From: Halicephalobus mephisto
Lineage: Eukaryota; Nematoda; Chromadorea; Rhabditida; Panagrolaimidae
Length of the DNA stretch: 64,000 bases
Direction of reading: 5' to 3'
Assembly: GCA_009193035.1 (NCBI GenBank)
Contig: SWDT01000419.1
Location: 124,001-188,000, forward strand
Part shown: piece after piece, positions 1-11,400 of the stretch
Layout of the letters: every line of letters begins with the position of its first letter
Position numbering within the stretch: the first letter of the stretch is position 1
Program-made: the position numbers and the translations under genes
The notes under the pieces: generated by a model
The model's database searches: none
Seen by the model: the letters and a program-made list of their open reading frames with translations, nothing else
What the model was told of the DNA's origin: nothing

Positions 1-1
1 C

Positions 2-423
2 TTCTTCCTCACTACTTGGTTGTTGTTCGCAACTCTCCAAGCAAAGGCGTTCACCCTTGGCACACTTATTATCTTGCTGATGGTGACTCTTGCTATGATT
101 CTGATGTCGAAAGATCCGAATGTCACCAATGTAAGTCACTCGTTAGTAAACACTCACTAATATGATTTTAGTTCCGAAGCGAACATCCATATGCTCTTCT
201 TGGAGTGGTTCTCGTTGTCAGTTACACTGTCATCACTTATGTCAATCTTGTTCTCGTCGCCCTCATCACTATTCTCGTTCCTTGTGCGTTGATTTTCATC
301 CATGCTGCGATTCGTCTTCGTAGTTTCCGTAACAAGCTCAGCGAGAAGACCCTTCACGCCGGGATCCGCGACACAGTCATGTATGCTCTCTTCCGAGCCT
401 GCGGTTATGAATTCAAACTATGA
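2..423 (+). CDS. PRA1 family protein (prenylated Rab acceptor), 3' part
   Basis: Two exons, 2..130 and 172..423, joined in phase 0; the 5' end lies outside the window. The visible 126 residues contain two hydrophobic blocks (TWLLFATLQAKAFTLG onward, and LLGVVLVVSYTVITYVNLVL onward) separated by a short hydrophilic turn with SKDPNVTN and FRSEHPYA, then a C-terminal tail beginning RLRSFRNKLSEKT. This hairpin-like four-segment membrane pattern and the tail match the PRA1/PRAF3 (ARL6IP5-like) family, small ER/Golgi membrane proteins that bind Rab GTPases and affect vesicle traffic. The gene ends tail to tail with the TIM17 gene. Family assignment is good; which PRAF paralogue it is cannot be decided. 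Confidence 0.85.
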
Positions 424-555
424 TTATCCCCAATAATTGTAGCAATCCCATTCCCCCGATCACACTTGAAAATTACACCGAATGCCAATGAGGTTAATAT
501 ATGATATTGTCTATAGGTGCTAATTCTGTAACTTTAATGTAGATTAAAAAACAAC

Positions 556-561
556 AATAAA
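556..561 (+). terminator. poly(A) signal AATAAA of the PRA1 gene
   Basis: A canonical AATAAA lies 133 nt after the PRA1-family stop codon and only 38 nt before the stop codon of the convergent TIM17 gene, so the two 3' ends are very close or overlap. Confidence 0.55.
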
Positions 562-598
562 GACTATACTAATTAGTAACTAGCAGGACTATGCAAAA

Positions 599-1167
599 CT
601 AAGCAACGAGACCATTTGGAGGAGCATCTGCAGGGCCGGGGGCTTGTTGTGTAGGATCAAACATGGAACCCATCCAGCGGGAAGTTACGAGACCGACTCC
701 TTCGATCATTGCTAGAATAACGGCACCAAGTAAAGCAGAGCCTGCCATGACTTTTGGACCAGAACGGACAGCTAGTAATGCACCTGTAAGACCACCGGAA
801 GCAATTGAATTCAACGGATCTTCCTGAAATAGCTACGTCAGAATCCATTCATTGATGATGAAACTTACTTTTTTACGGATAGCAATCATACAACAATCAA
901 TTGTAGAAAACATTCCACCCCAAGCAGCAAATTGAACACCAGTTACGGCGCTGCGAGTACGGACCTCTCGAAACATATTCAGTACTTTCTGACCCTTGGC
1001 AGCATGTCGGAACCCGGAGAACGAATGGAAGATGGAGCCACCAACGAGGCCCATGGCAAAGGCGCTACCAATATCATCTCCAATACGATATGGACTGAAA
1101 ACCACATCGTAAACTTATTTTCTAATAAAATTAACACTTACCAGGGCTCACGTGAATATTCCTCCAT
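599..1167 (-). CDS. timm-17: Mitochondrial import inner membrane translocase subunit Tim17
   Basis: Three exons on the minus strand: 1167..1142, 1094..869 and 823..599; the phases close exactly to give 158 residues. The start reads MEEYSREPCPYRIGDDIGSA, the Tim17 N-terminus (REPCPxRIxDD) joined across the first splice. It continues with AAWGGMFSTIDCCMIAIRKKEDP, SIASGGLTGALLAVRSGP and AMIEGVGLVTSRW, the Tim17/22/23-family glycine-rich membrane segments. The protein would be part of the TIM23 presequence translocase in the mitochondrial inner membrane. The ATG at 1167 is the first in frame and agrees with the family. It is divergent from the G6PT-like gene (399 bp between the start codons). Confidence 0.95.
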
Positions 1168-1566
1168 GATGAAATCTGTTACCCAATCCTCGAGGTAACC
1201 TGAAAAAACTAACTGTAAAGTGTATAGGTAATTGACTCAATTATATCCTTTAATTAAACAACGAAAGCACACGACACCAAGCTGTAAAACTTGAATTTGA
1301 TATATAAAAGTACAAAAAAACGAATGATGAAAAAAATCGCAAAAGACGCCTGAACAATCGTTTCAGGAATCAAAACGAGGGAATTCATTCTTTCAATTGA
1401 CTGGTTGCGCCCACCGTTAAGAAGGAAGTGTAGTCAATGATGTTATTTGCCTATGTGCATTCAGTAATCCATTGCTAAGACTTTTCCAATATATTTGTAC
1501 CGTTACTGCAGCCTATCATTTACGAAAAAGACAGACGCTGAAGCTGTTGTTTTCCAGTGATTGCAG
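1168..1566. other. Divergent promoter region between timm-17 and the G6PT-like gene
   Basis: 399 bp without coding signal, serving both divergent genes. A short hairpin (CCTGAA, CAATCG loop, TTTCAGG) lies near 1349-1367. The strong acceptor TTTCCAG ending at 1557 is followed by only nine bases before the ATG at 1567, which is the layout expected for an SL trans-splice site of the downstream gene. Nothing else was recognised. Confidence 0.4.
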
Positions 1567-2872
1567 ATGTTTAAATTTTGCCTAATCTTCCTGAGCTATA
1601 CCCTTCTGGTTTATTGTCGGAGACTCTTCTTCCTTTTCCCAGACGAAACTGTGAAAATCTTCCAATATTCCAAAACAGAATATGGTGGATTTTATATTTT
1701 TATTATTTAATGAATTGTGTATTTTCAGGACATATCGTTTCGGTCTATGCCATCTGCTACACGACGTCTAAGCTCGTTCTTGGGTCCTTGAATGATATTG
1801 TTGCCCCATCAAAGTTACTATCATTGAGTGTCGCTGCAGTTGGATTGGTACTCATTGGATTATCAGCTTCTTCTTCTGTTCTCGGGTTGTATCTGTGGGT
1901 CCCGTTAACCGCGTTGTTCCAAGGAGGAGCATGGCTTTCTACCGTAAAATTTCTGAAACAGGTAGTTTCCTAATTCTCTAATTATGTAGAACGTTGGATT
2001 TAGAATTATCCCAGCGACCAATTTTCAATTTTATTCACGATTCTGAGCTGTACCAACAATTTCAGTGGAATGCTCGCCCCTATTATTAGCATAGGGTCCT
2101 GGAGGAATTTGAGTTTTTCATGGGGTAGGTTGTGGAACTTCCTTATTCGAAACTTTATTTAATTCCAGGTGTTGGAAGTCTCATTTTCTCTGTATTCCTT
2201 TATATCATTTTGACTAATTCTGAGAAACCAGTGAATCAGCAACCTGTGGTTCGTTCGCAGTCTTCTCAATACAGAAAAATTATCACTTCCGCTACTACAT
2301 GGAAGATTGGTATATTCCTCCTGATGTCGATATTTGTCCGAGCGTTGTTTGAAATGTGGGCACCAATATTCATGACCAGTACGAAGGAGTCTTCATCGGA
2401 TTTCCAACGATCGGCGGCGATCTTTGAATTGGGAGGTGCTATTGGAGGATTAGTTGCTGGAATACTGGTTCAATTTGCTCAGAAGTATTTCGACAAAGAT
2501 GAAGCACGATTGACTATTGGCTGTTTATTTTCAGGAATCATGTTGGTTGGTGCGAATTCTGTATTCAGTTCGAGTGAATCACATGAAGTCAGTAGCTTTA
2601 TTACGGGTGCAGCCGTGTATGCATGCATCAATATATTCGGTATGATATCCGCTGATGCTGCTCCTTACCATATGTGTGCTGCCACAAGTGCATTTGTATC
2701 TTTCTTATCCAATCTCGGGCCTATAATCGCTGGAAGTCCTCTGGCAATGTTGATCGACAAATTTGGTTTTGTCGTGCTTCCAACCTTTCTTCAGTTCCTT
2801 ACAGTTATATTCGTCGCCTTAATCTTTATTACTAGAAATGTTCCTCTTCACCTAATTGAAAAACATGATTAA
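1567..2872 (+). CDS. SLC37/G6PT-like sugar-phosphate transporter (MFS)
   Basis: Exons 1567..1684, 1729..1961, 2004..2124 and 2169..2872 give 391 residues with consistent phases. The first exon (MFKFCLIFLSYTLLVYCRR) corresponds to the first transmembrane helix; YAICYTTSKLVLGSLND is the MFS signature loop after helix 2. Downstream, LFQGGAWLSTVKFLKQ, NNFSGMLAPIIS and SADAAPYHMCAATSAF line up with the glucose-6-phosphate translocase SLC37A4. The family exchanges glucose-6-phosphate for phosphate across the ER membrane, or glycerol-3-phosphate in relatives; the exact substrate here is inference. Human SLC37A4 has 429 residues, so this is slightly short. An SL-type acceptor ends at 1557. The stop lies 21 bp from the stop of the convergent COMT-like gene. 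Confidence 0.88.
2825..2830 (-). terminator. poly(A) signal of the COMT-like gene inside the G6PT-like last exon
   Basis: AATAAA on the minus strand lies 64 nt beyond the COMT-like stop codon, within the coding part of the convergent transporter gene. The transporter's own candidates on the plus strand are ATTAAA at 2868-2873, overlapping its stop codon, and AATAAT at 2907-2912. Confidence 0.5.
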
Positions 2873-2893
2873 AATAGATGCCCTACGAAGGGA

Positions 2894-3732
2894 TTATTTC
2901 TTGAAAATAATGTGGACTCCATCAGCTACATTGAAGAGGATATTGTTAGTTCTCGGATCTGCGGCGGCGATTTCATTTGCCTTGGCGATTCCTCTGGTTA
3001 GGTCGTCCTTGTCTGGATCGTTGACGACAGTTCCGAAGAAGAGTGCCTGAATATTAAGGATTGTAACTGATGTGGATAAAGTTCTCACGTTATCAAGGAT
3101 AATAACCCCTCCTGATCGAAGTAATTCTACGGCTTTCTCGTAGTAGATAGGGTAGTTATGTTTATCTGCATCAATGAAGGCGAAATCCCACTTTCCAGCT
3201 TCTCCGTTTTCCAGAAGCTGATTAACGGTGTCGATTGCAGGGGCTTTTTGGAATTTGATTTTCTTTCTTATTTCTGGGTACTTTTCTATGATCGGCAACC
3301 CGATGGAATTTAGGACATCATGAGAAATGTCCATTGAAAGGACTTCTCCATCATCACCCAAAGCTGTGGCAAAGGCAGCTGCTGATGCTCCGGTAAAAGT
3401 ACCTATGTTCTTCATTTACTCAAATTTGGCTTAAAAAAGACCAACCAAAATCCAAGACTTTCTTGGCTCCAATTAATTGAATAAAATTCTTACACAGCTG
3501 CAAAATTTCTGGAGCTCCGAGCATAAAGTAATATTCGGCTTTTTCTAGAGTCTCATTCCTTAATTCTTTTTCGAGTTCACTCTCATGAACACTTTTCTGG
3601 AAAATCTACTCAAAACTACCAATGATTACACTTTCTTACCGCTATACAGTATCTGACAGTTGGATCATCGGATTCGAAAAAGCTTTTGCCCTTTTTGAAA
3701 TTGGTAGAAGCAATAAAATCATCCATAGACAT
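2894..3732 (-). CDS. Catechol/caffeoyl-CoA-type O-methyltransferase (COMT-like)
   Basis: Exons 3732..3640, 3596..3446, 3402..3089 and 3046..2894, 236 residues. It is a cation-dependent SAM methyltransferase: LEKAEYYFMLGAPEILQL precedes motif I VLDFGTFTGASAAAFA, followed by VLSMDIS (SAM-binding acid) and the metal-binding DFAFIDADKHNYPIYY and VIILDN. The family transfers methyl groups from SAM to catechols such as dopamine, or to related phenols. The last 42-nt intron (3088..3047, GTGAGA to TTCAG) is a multiple of three and stop-free, so an unspliced reading also stays open; removing it restores the family spacing DN-ALFFGTVV. ATG 3732 is preferred because an acceptor (ATTTTTCAG, ending at 3786) precedes it; upstream in-frame starts would read through that acceptor. 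Confidence 0.88.
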
Positions 3733-3821
3733 GTCGACAAAAATTGAATTTTTTGATTCAGAAATGATGATAAAACAGGTTTTATCTGAAAAATTGTCAT
3801 TGAAATTCAAAATTAAAAAAG

Positions 3822-3990
3822 AATATACATATTGCTTTATAATTATCGAATTCTCGAATTCTCGAGAAGAGTGAATGAGTTCTTGGAAAATGCAAGAAAC
3901 GGTAATTCTGACAATTCGCTTCAGGGGTTAATTAATTTTTTTAATCAGTTATGATTTTTTCGAAGATTTTCATTTTTAATTTTTATAAAT
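3822..3990. repeat. Dispersed AT-rich repeat, copy A
   Basis: This stretch is clearly similar to 12596-12810. The best block is CAAGAAACGGTAATTCTGAC followed by AATTCGCTTCAGG here, against GAAGAAACGATAGTTCTGAC and AATTCGTTTCAGG there; flanking blocks around TTTTATAAT..GAATTC and TTTTCATTTTTAATTTT also match. It fills most of the 359-bp gap between the SLC22 and COMT-like genes. No coding potential. Confidence 0.55.
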
Positions 3991-4091
3991 GGTTTTTATT
4001 CTTTATTCAAGTTCCCAGATGATATTTTGTTCAATTTGTTTATAGCCATATTTTACTATATATCGTATAAACAAAAATCCAACAGATGTTT

Positions 4092-5845
4092 TCAATGCTG
4101 TATAAAGAGTTCATGAGTAGCAGTTTCCGGGAATCCGAGAATCACGAGTCCCCCGAAAAAGGAAAAGGCACTGAAGACCAACATTGGAAGACCAAAGTAG
4201 ATACTCGTCAGTTCATGTGTTTGATACGCAAGGACACCGCCGATATTTCCGAACAGGGCAGCAATACCCATACATGTGTTTTTCACTTGAGTAGGGAAAA
4301 TTTCACTACCATAAACAAACAAAGATATGAATGACACAGAAGTCCCGAGTTTCCCCAGGAGCCAGAATATGACATACAGTGTCTTGTGGTCCATGTCGAT
4401 GAAAACCAACGGTAGAAGACAAACAGCTGTGAAGATGTGAGTTCCGAAGACAGTTTTCCTCCTTCCTAATCGATTCATCAAGAACGGAGAGAACAGATAA
4501 GCCGGGATTTCTATGGCTCCAGAAAGCACGAAATTCCAATAAGGATTTCCAACTAAGGTGGTTGAAAATAACGACATTCCGTTGTAGACCATAATATCAA
4601 ATATCCTAAAGTAATTTTGTTAGAATAAAAAATAAAATCAACCGTACCACATGAAAGTCGAAGCTACCAAGTAGAAGATATATTTTTTATTTTGGATAAG
4701 GAAGTCACAGGTGGCCATGAATCCACCACGTGCGTCCACAGTACTCCCTTGCCTTACAGTACTGAGGAGGTAATCGACGTCACAAGTAATGGGCTTGTTT
4801 GGTCTCTCGGTTTTTTTGATCCAATCAGCAACATCCCGTTTTTTTCCTTTTTCCACAAGAAAGTGGAAACTTTCAGGAATTGTGAAGTAAAATAAAATGG
4901 AAAGTACCAAACTAGGTAACGAGGAGATCAGAACCATATCGTGCCAATTCGGGAAAAGAAAAGCCACAAGAGCAATGGAACAGTACCCAATGACCCAGAA
5001 CAACCCGAACAGCATAGAAGCATGTCCATGGGCCTTGAAACAGACGGATTCACTCGCGAGGACCCAATTGACCATCGACGTCGGCTGAAGGAAGATTACA
5101 GTAATCGACGGTTCCAGAGATCACTTACAGTATAAAGACATCCTTGAAGGACTCTGAAGATCAACATGATGGCAAAGTTGTGGGAAAAGGCACAGCAAAC
5201 ACCAAAAACACCCGTAAAGAACAAACTCCAGACAACAACATGTTTTCGACCGATTCTGAAAGAATCAATGAAGAACAGCCGATGAAGTTAAGAACTTACA
5301 TATCTGCGAAATAAGCCAAAGCTGTGCCCAGAAACATGTTGCCGAGGAAGAAAGAAGAGAAGAAGGATTCTGCCCAAAAGTTATCTAAATGGAATTCCTG
5401 GACAATACTGTAGTATCGGCTCTTCTCTGCCAAGCATTCAGGAGTCGGGTCCTTGCATTCTATCCCCTTCACGGCGAAAGCAGCGACCATAATCGGCATC
5501 GCCGTCACTCCCCAGATGGTTGCCATCGAGAACACAATGAAGAGTAATCGAGGATTCCAGCATCCTGAAATAGTTATAAAAGACCTCAAATGGAAAATTG
5601 GAGTTTTTCATACCGAATTTTGCCAAGATCTCTTCAGCTGACCCGTATTTAGTTTTTTCATTGTCTTCAGAAGTCATAGTAACTATAGAAGACCTTCCAC
5701 TAATAAGAGAAGTTTGACTATCTCTATCGGTGGAAAATCTGGCTCGTCGATGATCGGGCCCGTCCTCCCTGAGCACCAAACATACATCAACGCCTGCCGG
5801 CTCACGGTCCGTTGATGCATCGTCATCGGCCTGACCTTCATTCAT
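4092..5845 (-). CDS. SLC22-family organic cation transporter (MFS)
   Basis: Five exons: 5845..5614, 5564..5300, 5255..5129, 5084..4648 and 4605..4092; 524 residues. A hydrophilic N-terminus of about 77 residues precedes the first membrane helix. An extracellular loop with cysteines (IECKDPTPECLAEK) follows, then FADIIGRKHVVVW (MFS loop 2-3), YFTIPESFHFLVEKGKK near residue 277 (the SLC22 PESPRWLL signature) and SEIFPTQVKNTCMG in the C-terminal half. SLC22 proteins carry organic cations, monoamines or carnitine across the plasma membrane. Donor 4 is read as TG|GTACGG because this gives the family-like WIFDIMVYNG; a donor five bases further would break the frame. The COMT-like gene follows on the same strand after 359 bp. 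Confidence 0.9.
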
Positions 5846-6714
5846 GTTCACTCCAAATCACTCAATTATCGAATTAAATGCCGGGAAAAGTCAATAAATA
5901 CAAAAATAGGAAAAATAGCGTAAATTATTGAATTTATTCATCCAACATGACATCTGATCGACAAAATTGAACAATGCAAAAAATGGAGTTTGTATTTTGA
6001 TCTGATCATATGAGAAATCGATTGCTAAATCGAATAACAATTCCAATATAAATTTTTCGAAAAACACAACACTAATTAAAATAATCATGTTATTGAAACT
6101 TGTATTAATTCAACCTTAAAAAATTAATCATTGATATATCAACATTTTTTGGTTTTAATTTTTCTCCAGAAATGAATCATCATCTACCTTTAGTTTGTAA
6201 TGTTTTGTATAAGAAGTACTACATTATTTGCAAATAAGACTCTCAACTCTGTAAATAAATAAAGAAAAATAAAAAATAATTAAAACCGTGCGCCGAAACG
6301 AATGAATGGTCCTCCAGCCACTCTTGCCAAGATTGTTTTAGATGCTATTCTTCCTGGACTGTTTTACCTTTTTACGGTGCAAAATGGTCTGTCATAATCT
6401 GGCAACAAAGGTATTTTTTGCTTTTTTGGCCAATTTTGCTTTTTTAAAATAATAAATAGTTTGACTATGATTTTTTTCACAGTTTTGACTGTTGAAACTA
6501 GGAAATAGATCTACCATGCTCTGACAATGAAGGTTTTTTTGCTAATTTGGCTTTCTAAGATCGAGAATAGATATCATTTTCTTTTTAATAGGCTTTTTTG
6601 CCATTTTTGGAGATTTTTCCTTTCTAAGAAGGAAGTATTAAGTCCGAAGGGTAAGTAAGCGAGCCTCCATTACTCTTGTAGTTCTCTTTATTGCAATTAA
6701 TCAATAATTTTTCA

Positions 6715-6792
6715 TCAATTAACACCTTCTGGTCTGATGAGGAAAGAAAAACTGAAGCTGTCGTCATCCAGAGGTGGCTTAGAAGTGTCCAT
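6715..6792 (-). CDS. Possible tiny ORF (25 aa), doubtful
   Basis: ATG at 6792 opens a 25-residue frame, MDTSKPPLDDDSFSFSFLIR plus five residues, then a stop. A minus-strand AATAAA (6692..6687) follows 22 nt after the stop, and an acceptor-like CCCTTTTTCAG lies upstream near 6884 in the same open frame. This could be the last exon of a small transcript, but no upstream exon was found and no homology is recognised. Confidence 0.15.
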   Translation of the reverse strand: MDTSKPPLDDDSFSFSFLIRPEGVN

Positions 6793-7639
6793 GGCTGCTT
6801 GAAAAAGTAAAGGAAAAAGCAAATGAAGGCTGCCCTGCGGCGGTAGTGCCGAAGGCAATGCACGAGAGTCAAAATAATACACTGAAAAAGGGATAGAAAA
6901 ACGCGCAGTCACCCTGTGGCCAAAGTTGTCCGTGATATACTTTAGCCAAAACAAGTGGATTGAGAGTCACTTTTCAAAACTCTTCCCCACAAGCGAACTG
7001 CTTCCATTGACTCAACATGGGTGGTCTATTTACCCTGTTAATAGGTGCAAATCCATAGGCTTGACCTTCCTCCGAAATTCTTTAAACTAGCGATTAGGAA
7101 TTCATAAATTTCCTTCTCTCCGCTTGAAAATCCTTTTCGAAATTTTCATAATTACAATCTCTCATTTCGGAAAAGAGTGTGAAAAATGCCAATTTCGTCA
7201 AAGTTTACTCCTGAGGTTCTGGATTTGGAAATAGTTCTTTTTACTGTTTTTAGACTTTATCCAGATATCATATAACATTGCATTTTTTAGAATCCTAAGC
7301 ATCAATTTCAGTCCTTTCATTTCAATATGGATGAACGACTTTTTAGTCATGACAGATTTCAGTAGTTTTTGCGTTCATTCAGAATCTCAAAGAAGCTTGC
7401 CATAGTTCAGAAGGAAGACGGCAAGAACGATGCTTATTGGCACATAATGCTCGGCTGATTAGCTAACGCGACACTGGAGGCTCTGGCGTCGCTGCAGTTT
7501 CGAGTCCGACAATTTTTGCCCCGATAAAGAGTAAGCGTTTCTCCGGCAAGCTTTAGCAAGTCTAAATCCGTTTCTGTTCATTTCTCTAATTTTCAAATGA
7601 AATCTCGTTTTATTAAACTCTACATTCTATAAGTTTATG

Positions 7640-7960
7640 GATTTTTGTAGGATCTTCCGGAATCCAATGGGATATTCTGAAGTCCTCAAGAATCCTGTTG
7701 GAGTTTCTATTTTTCTAAACTCTCATGAAATTTTTCGAAATATATTAGGATTTGATGAAAACTTCTAGAACTATCAAAAATAATAAACTTTAGAGAATTT
7801 CTATGATTTTGAAGAAATTTCTGAAATATTTTAGAAACACATGGAAACTTTTGAACACTTCAGAATCCAATAAAACTATAATTTTGTGGACATTTTTAAA
7901 CAATTCCAGAATCCATGGAAAGTTTCGGAATTATTTAAAAGTAAAAATTCTCTGGTTTTT
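7640..7960. repeat. Degenerate 30-bp-period repeat (TAGAATCC family)
   Basis: Successive units begin CAGAATCCAAT, CAGAATCCATGG or TAGAAACACATGG and are spaced by about 30 bp or multiples. They share the consensus TAGAATCCRTGGAAGYTTCT seen more clearly at 9560-9840 and 37690-37800. Confidence 0.45.
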
Positions 7961-8483
7961 TAACAGTAGTAAATACCCGTGTTGAAAAAACTGTGACAAA
8001 GTTTATTTTTAATTTTTACATTAATATTACTTCGTTTTCGTCGGTAGAAAGACAGCTAAGATTGTCACACCTGCTACTGTTGCGTTTGACAGGATTTAAC
8101 ATCTTGAAGGACTTGAAATATTCGGGGGATTTCATTGTTCTTGCAAAAGTGCCATTCATAAATATGAGAGTGTCGGCGAATTCGTGAATGAATTGCTTTC
8201 CCTGTTCGAACCCTGAAAAGCCTGTTCCGAAGCATCTTCCGGCAGTCTCTCACCGGAAGGTAATGCCCGGTATTCACATTCGTGTTTTCAACTATACTAC
8301 CTTCTGTTGGGAATGTTATTTTCTAAGTTAAGCCTTTAGAGTTTCCATCGATTGAAACACGCGTTTTTTGAAAAATTTCCTTGTAAAATTATTTTTTCCA
8401 GCCTTTTATGCAAATGCCTTTGCCAACGGGGACAGCCAGTTTAGTCCTCTTTATTTTTGGATTCTGGTCCTAAATTCGAGCCG

Positions 8484-11400
8484 ATGGGTATTTTTTCTCT
8501 TTCCAATTTTCGTGATTTATTCCTTCTAAATTCACACCGACAATTGAAAGAAAATAAATCAAATAATTGTTATTCTTGTTATTACTATTACGAATCTGAA
8601 TTTACTCCATCAAGTCCAGCAATATTCGATCCACGAAAAAGTAAAGTATCTCCGTTAAAATTTTCTCCTCAATCTATTCTTCACCGTAATTCCTCAGGAA
8701 CGAAACAAACGGAATTTCCTCATCAATCACTTATTTACCGTAATTTGTCAAAAACGAGACCGACAAAGAAACGCCGAAATCGAGTGACATTCAGCGAAGT
8801 CCCAAGTTACTTTATTTCACCAAGGAAACAAGAATCCGAAATGAACAGGTTAGTTCCATGTATTTTTAATCCTAGGAATTTAATATGCTTCGAAATTGAG
8901 GTATTTTCGCTAAAGGAGAAATAATTGGGGGTTTGGTCTTGGGATGTTTTCCTTTAATCTAAATTGAAAGCAAATGAGGAATGGTGGTCAACAATCGGAA
9001 CGGAACATTTAAGCCTGGGGGAATTTTTTATGTAAAAAGAACCTACGGCATTTAGAGCAATTTCTTAAGTCTCACGCTGTGGGATATCTCTCCTTGACAG
9101 AAATTCCAAAATGCATCGGAAAGGCCATTTTTCTTGCATTATCAATTTTCTGCCAATTTGTGCTTTTTGTTTCTCCTCAAAATCGTCACTGTCGGTATTC
9201 TGGTCCTTAGTATGGCCCACCTCTCGTGAAATTTGATCCAGTTTTAATATGGAATTTGTTTTGTCAGAATTCAATTCATTTTCCTTGGGAGAACGGATGT
9301 TTTATTATTGTTCCACATCAAATCGATTTAGTTCTCAATTTATTCGGTCTTGGACTGAGCTTACAAAAAAATGTTGAGTTCCCCCTCGGGAACGAGACAA
9401 CTACTTGTAGCATCCATCAAACAATTCCCATCTTTCGCCGCCTTCAGAAGGGTATCTCAATATCTTATTGCGTTTTTAAAAGTCTTTAACATCTCAAATC
9501 AATCCTGTTTTCTCAAAATTTAATATAACTTCCAGAGTAAAAAAGTAAAATAAATTTAATATTTTTATTTGTCTAGAATTTCGTGGAAGATCCTATAGTC
9601 TTTCAGAGTTCCGTGGGAGATTTTGAAGCATTTGAGAATCTCGTGGAGGCCGTTGGAATATTTCACAATTTCGAAGAAATTTTTTAAACATTTTAAGATC
9701 CAAAGAAGCTTCTGGGATAATTGAAAATACAGAAACTTTAAAAAATTCTAGAATCCAGTAAGAGATTCTTAAATCTTAAAGAATTCCACGGAAATTTCAG
9801 AATTCTTTAAAAAGTTCAGAAACCTTTAAAAATCCAATAAAACCGTTTAGAACTAACATTTGAAAATAGTTTCTTGAATTATTTAGAAAATCCTGGAAAT
9901 CCGTATCAAGATAGTTCTCCAAATCCATTTTTGAGCAATAATATGATTTTATTGTTGGCATATAGTTGGATTTGTTTATTGAGTGCATTTTTTGGCCTTT
10001 TGTTGTCATAGAAACAACGTCTCGGTCACTTTGCCATAGCATTTACCACTCATCCTTCAAAAAGTGAAGCCGTCCGAATAATATCCAGAGTCAATAGCAC
10101 CTCTTGTGGACTTGTCGCCTTGAGTCTTGTGTGACACTTTTTACATCAATAATTTGTTTCCAGTAGAGTCCCGGCATGAGTTGGTCAATCGAGACGAGTC
10201 CCTAACTTCCCATTGTATTTTCCATGAAGGGTATTTCAGAACAAATGCCATATGATTATTTAGTATAACTCTAAAATGGAAAAATAAATGTATTTCTTGG
10301 ATTTCCTCAAATGCGACTTAAGAGGGGTCTTTTTTGCCGGTAAGGTTGTCAAGAATAAAAACCCTCAAAAAATATTTTTCTACTTTGATGGCTTAAATTT
10401 TTGCAGTTTTAATAGTTCGTTTTTAGTCCGTTCCGAAGCCTTCGACGTACGAGCTCCGGGGCTGGGAGTAATTCCTCTTATCCTTACCCTCGCTGCCATT
10501 CCACCGTTATGGTAATTCCTAGTACTCGACCATCGTTATCGAGGAATGGAGATTGGTCTTCGGCATCAAGTCTGGCAGATGACTCACCTACGAGCTCAAT
10601 GTCGACGTTGAATTTCGATCCCTCGAATACGGGACCTTCTTATGGATTCGAAAGAAGAAGACCTCCACTTAATCGAGCTATTCCTCCTATCCCTGAATCC
10701 AAGTCAAATGAATCAATAATGTCCCAGCTTTCGAAGTCAGTCGCTGGAACCCCGATGGAACCGAAACAACCCACACTTGAATTGGTTCAAGAGGTTGCTG
10801 AAGATAAATCGGTTGTCATCGAGAATAAAATGGCCCAAAATCTGGCTGCCAAAACAGCTACAGAGAAGGCCCCAGCAACTAACTGTAAATCTACGGGTAC
10901 TCAGGCAAATGTTACTCAAAGTAAGCTCAAACAGCCGAAAATACACGGGACGAATAAATTGTATGTTTTATATAAAAGTCAGATTCATAATTTCTAAAGT
11001 TATTATTGATTACAGAGTTTCATCGAAAACAGATCCCCCGAAAAGTCCTCTTCTGTCGATGGCCCATTCAGTTCGAACTCGATTAACTAAATTAGGAACT
11101 AAGTTTAGTCGATCAGATTCACACAGTAGATCTCCTATCAGATCAAGCACGAGTTTAATAAGGTTTCTTAAATTTATTTTCGAAATTTTCATATATTAAT
11201 TTTACAGTATGAGCAAGACAAATCATACTTCGATTCCTACAATGGCGAAATCAAGCAGTATGGATCCTGCTCAGGATCCCTCGATAGCTATTTTGTCAAC
11301 GAATTCAATAAAGTTGAAGAAAAATGAAGCTCCACAACTACGATCACAAATTACACTAATCCCATCGCCAAGTCGGTCTCCGAGACCGCTGATTTTGGAC

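Larger units (their letters stand above)
5846..8483. other. Gene-poor intergenic region
   Basis: 2.6 kb between the SLC22 gene (-) and the coiled-coil gene (+). It contains a TTGATATATCAA palindrome at 6131-6142, T-rich stretches at 6400-6620, a weak small ORF (6715-6792, listed separately), a tRNA-like GC-richer patch near 7449-7520 and 30-bp-period repeats at about 7640-7960. An acceptor TTTTTTCCAG ends at 8401, ahead of the next gene, and could be a cis or trans splice site. Confidence 0.4.
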
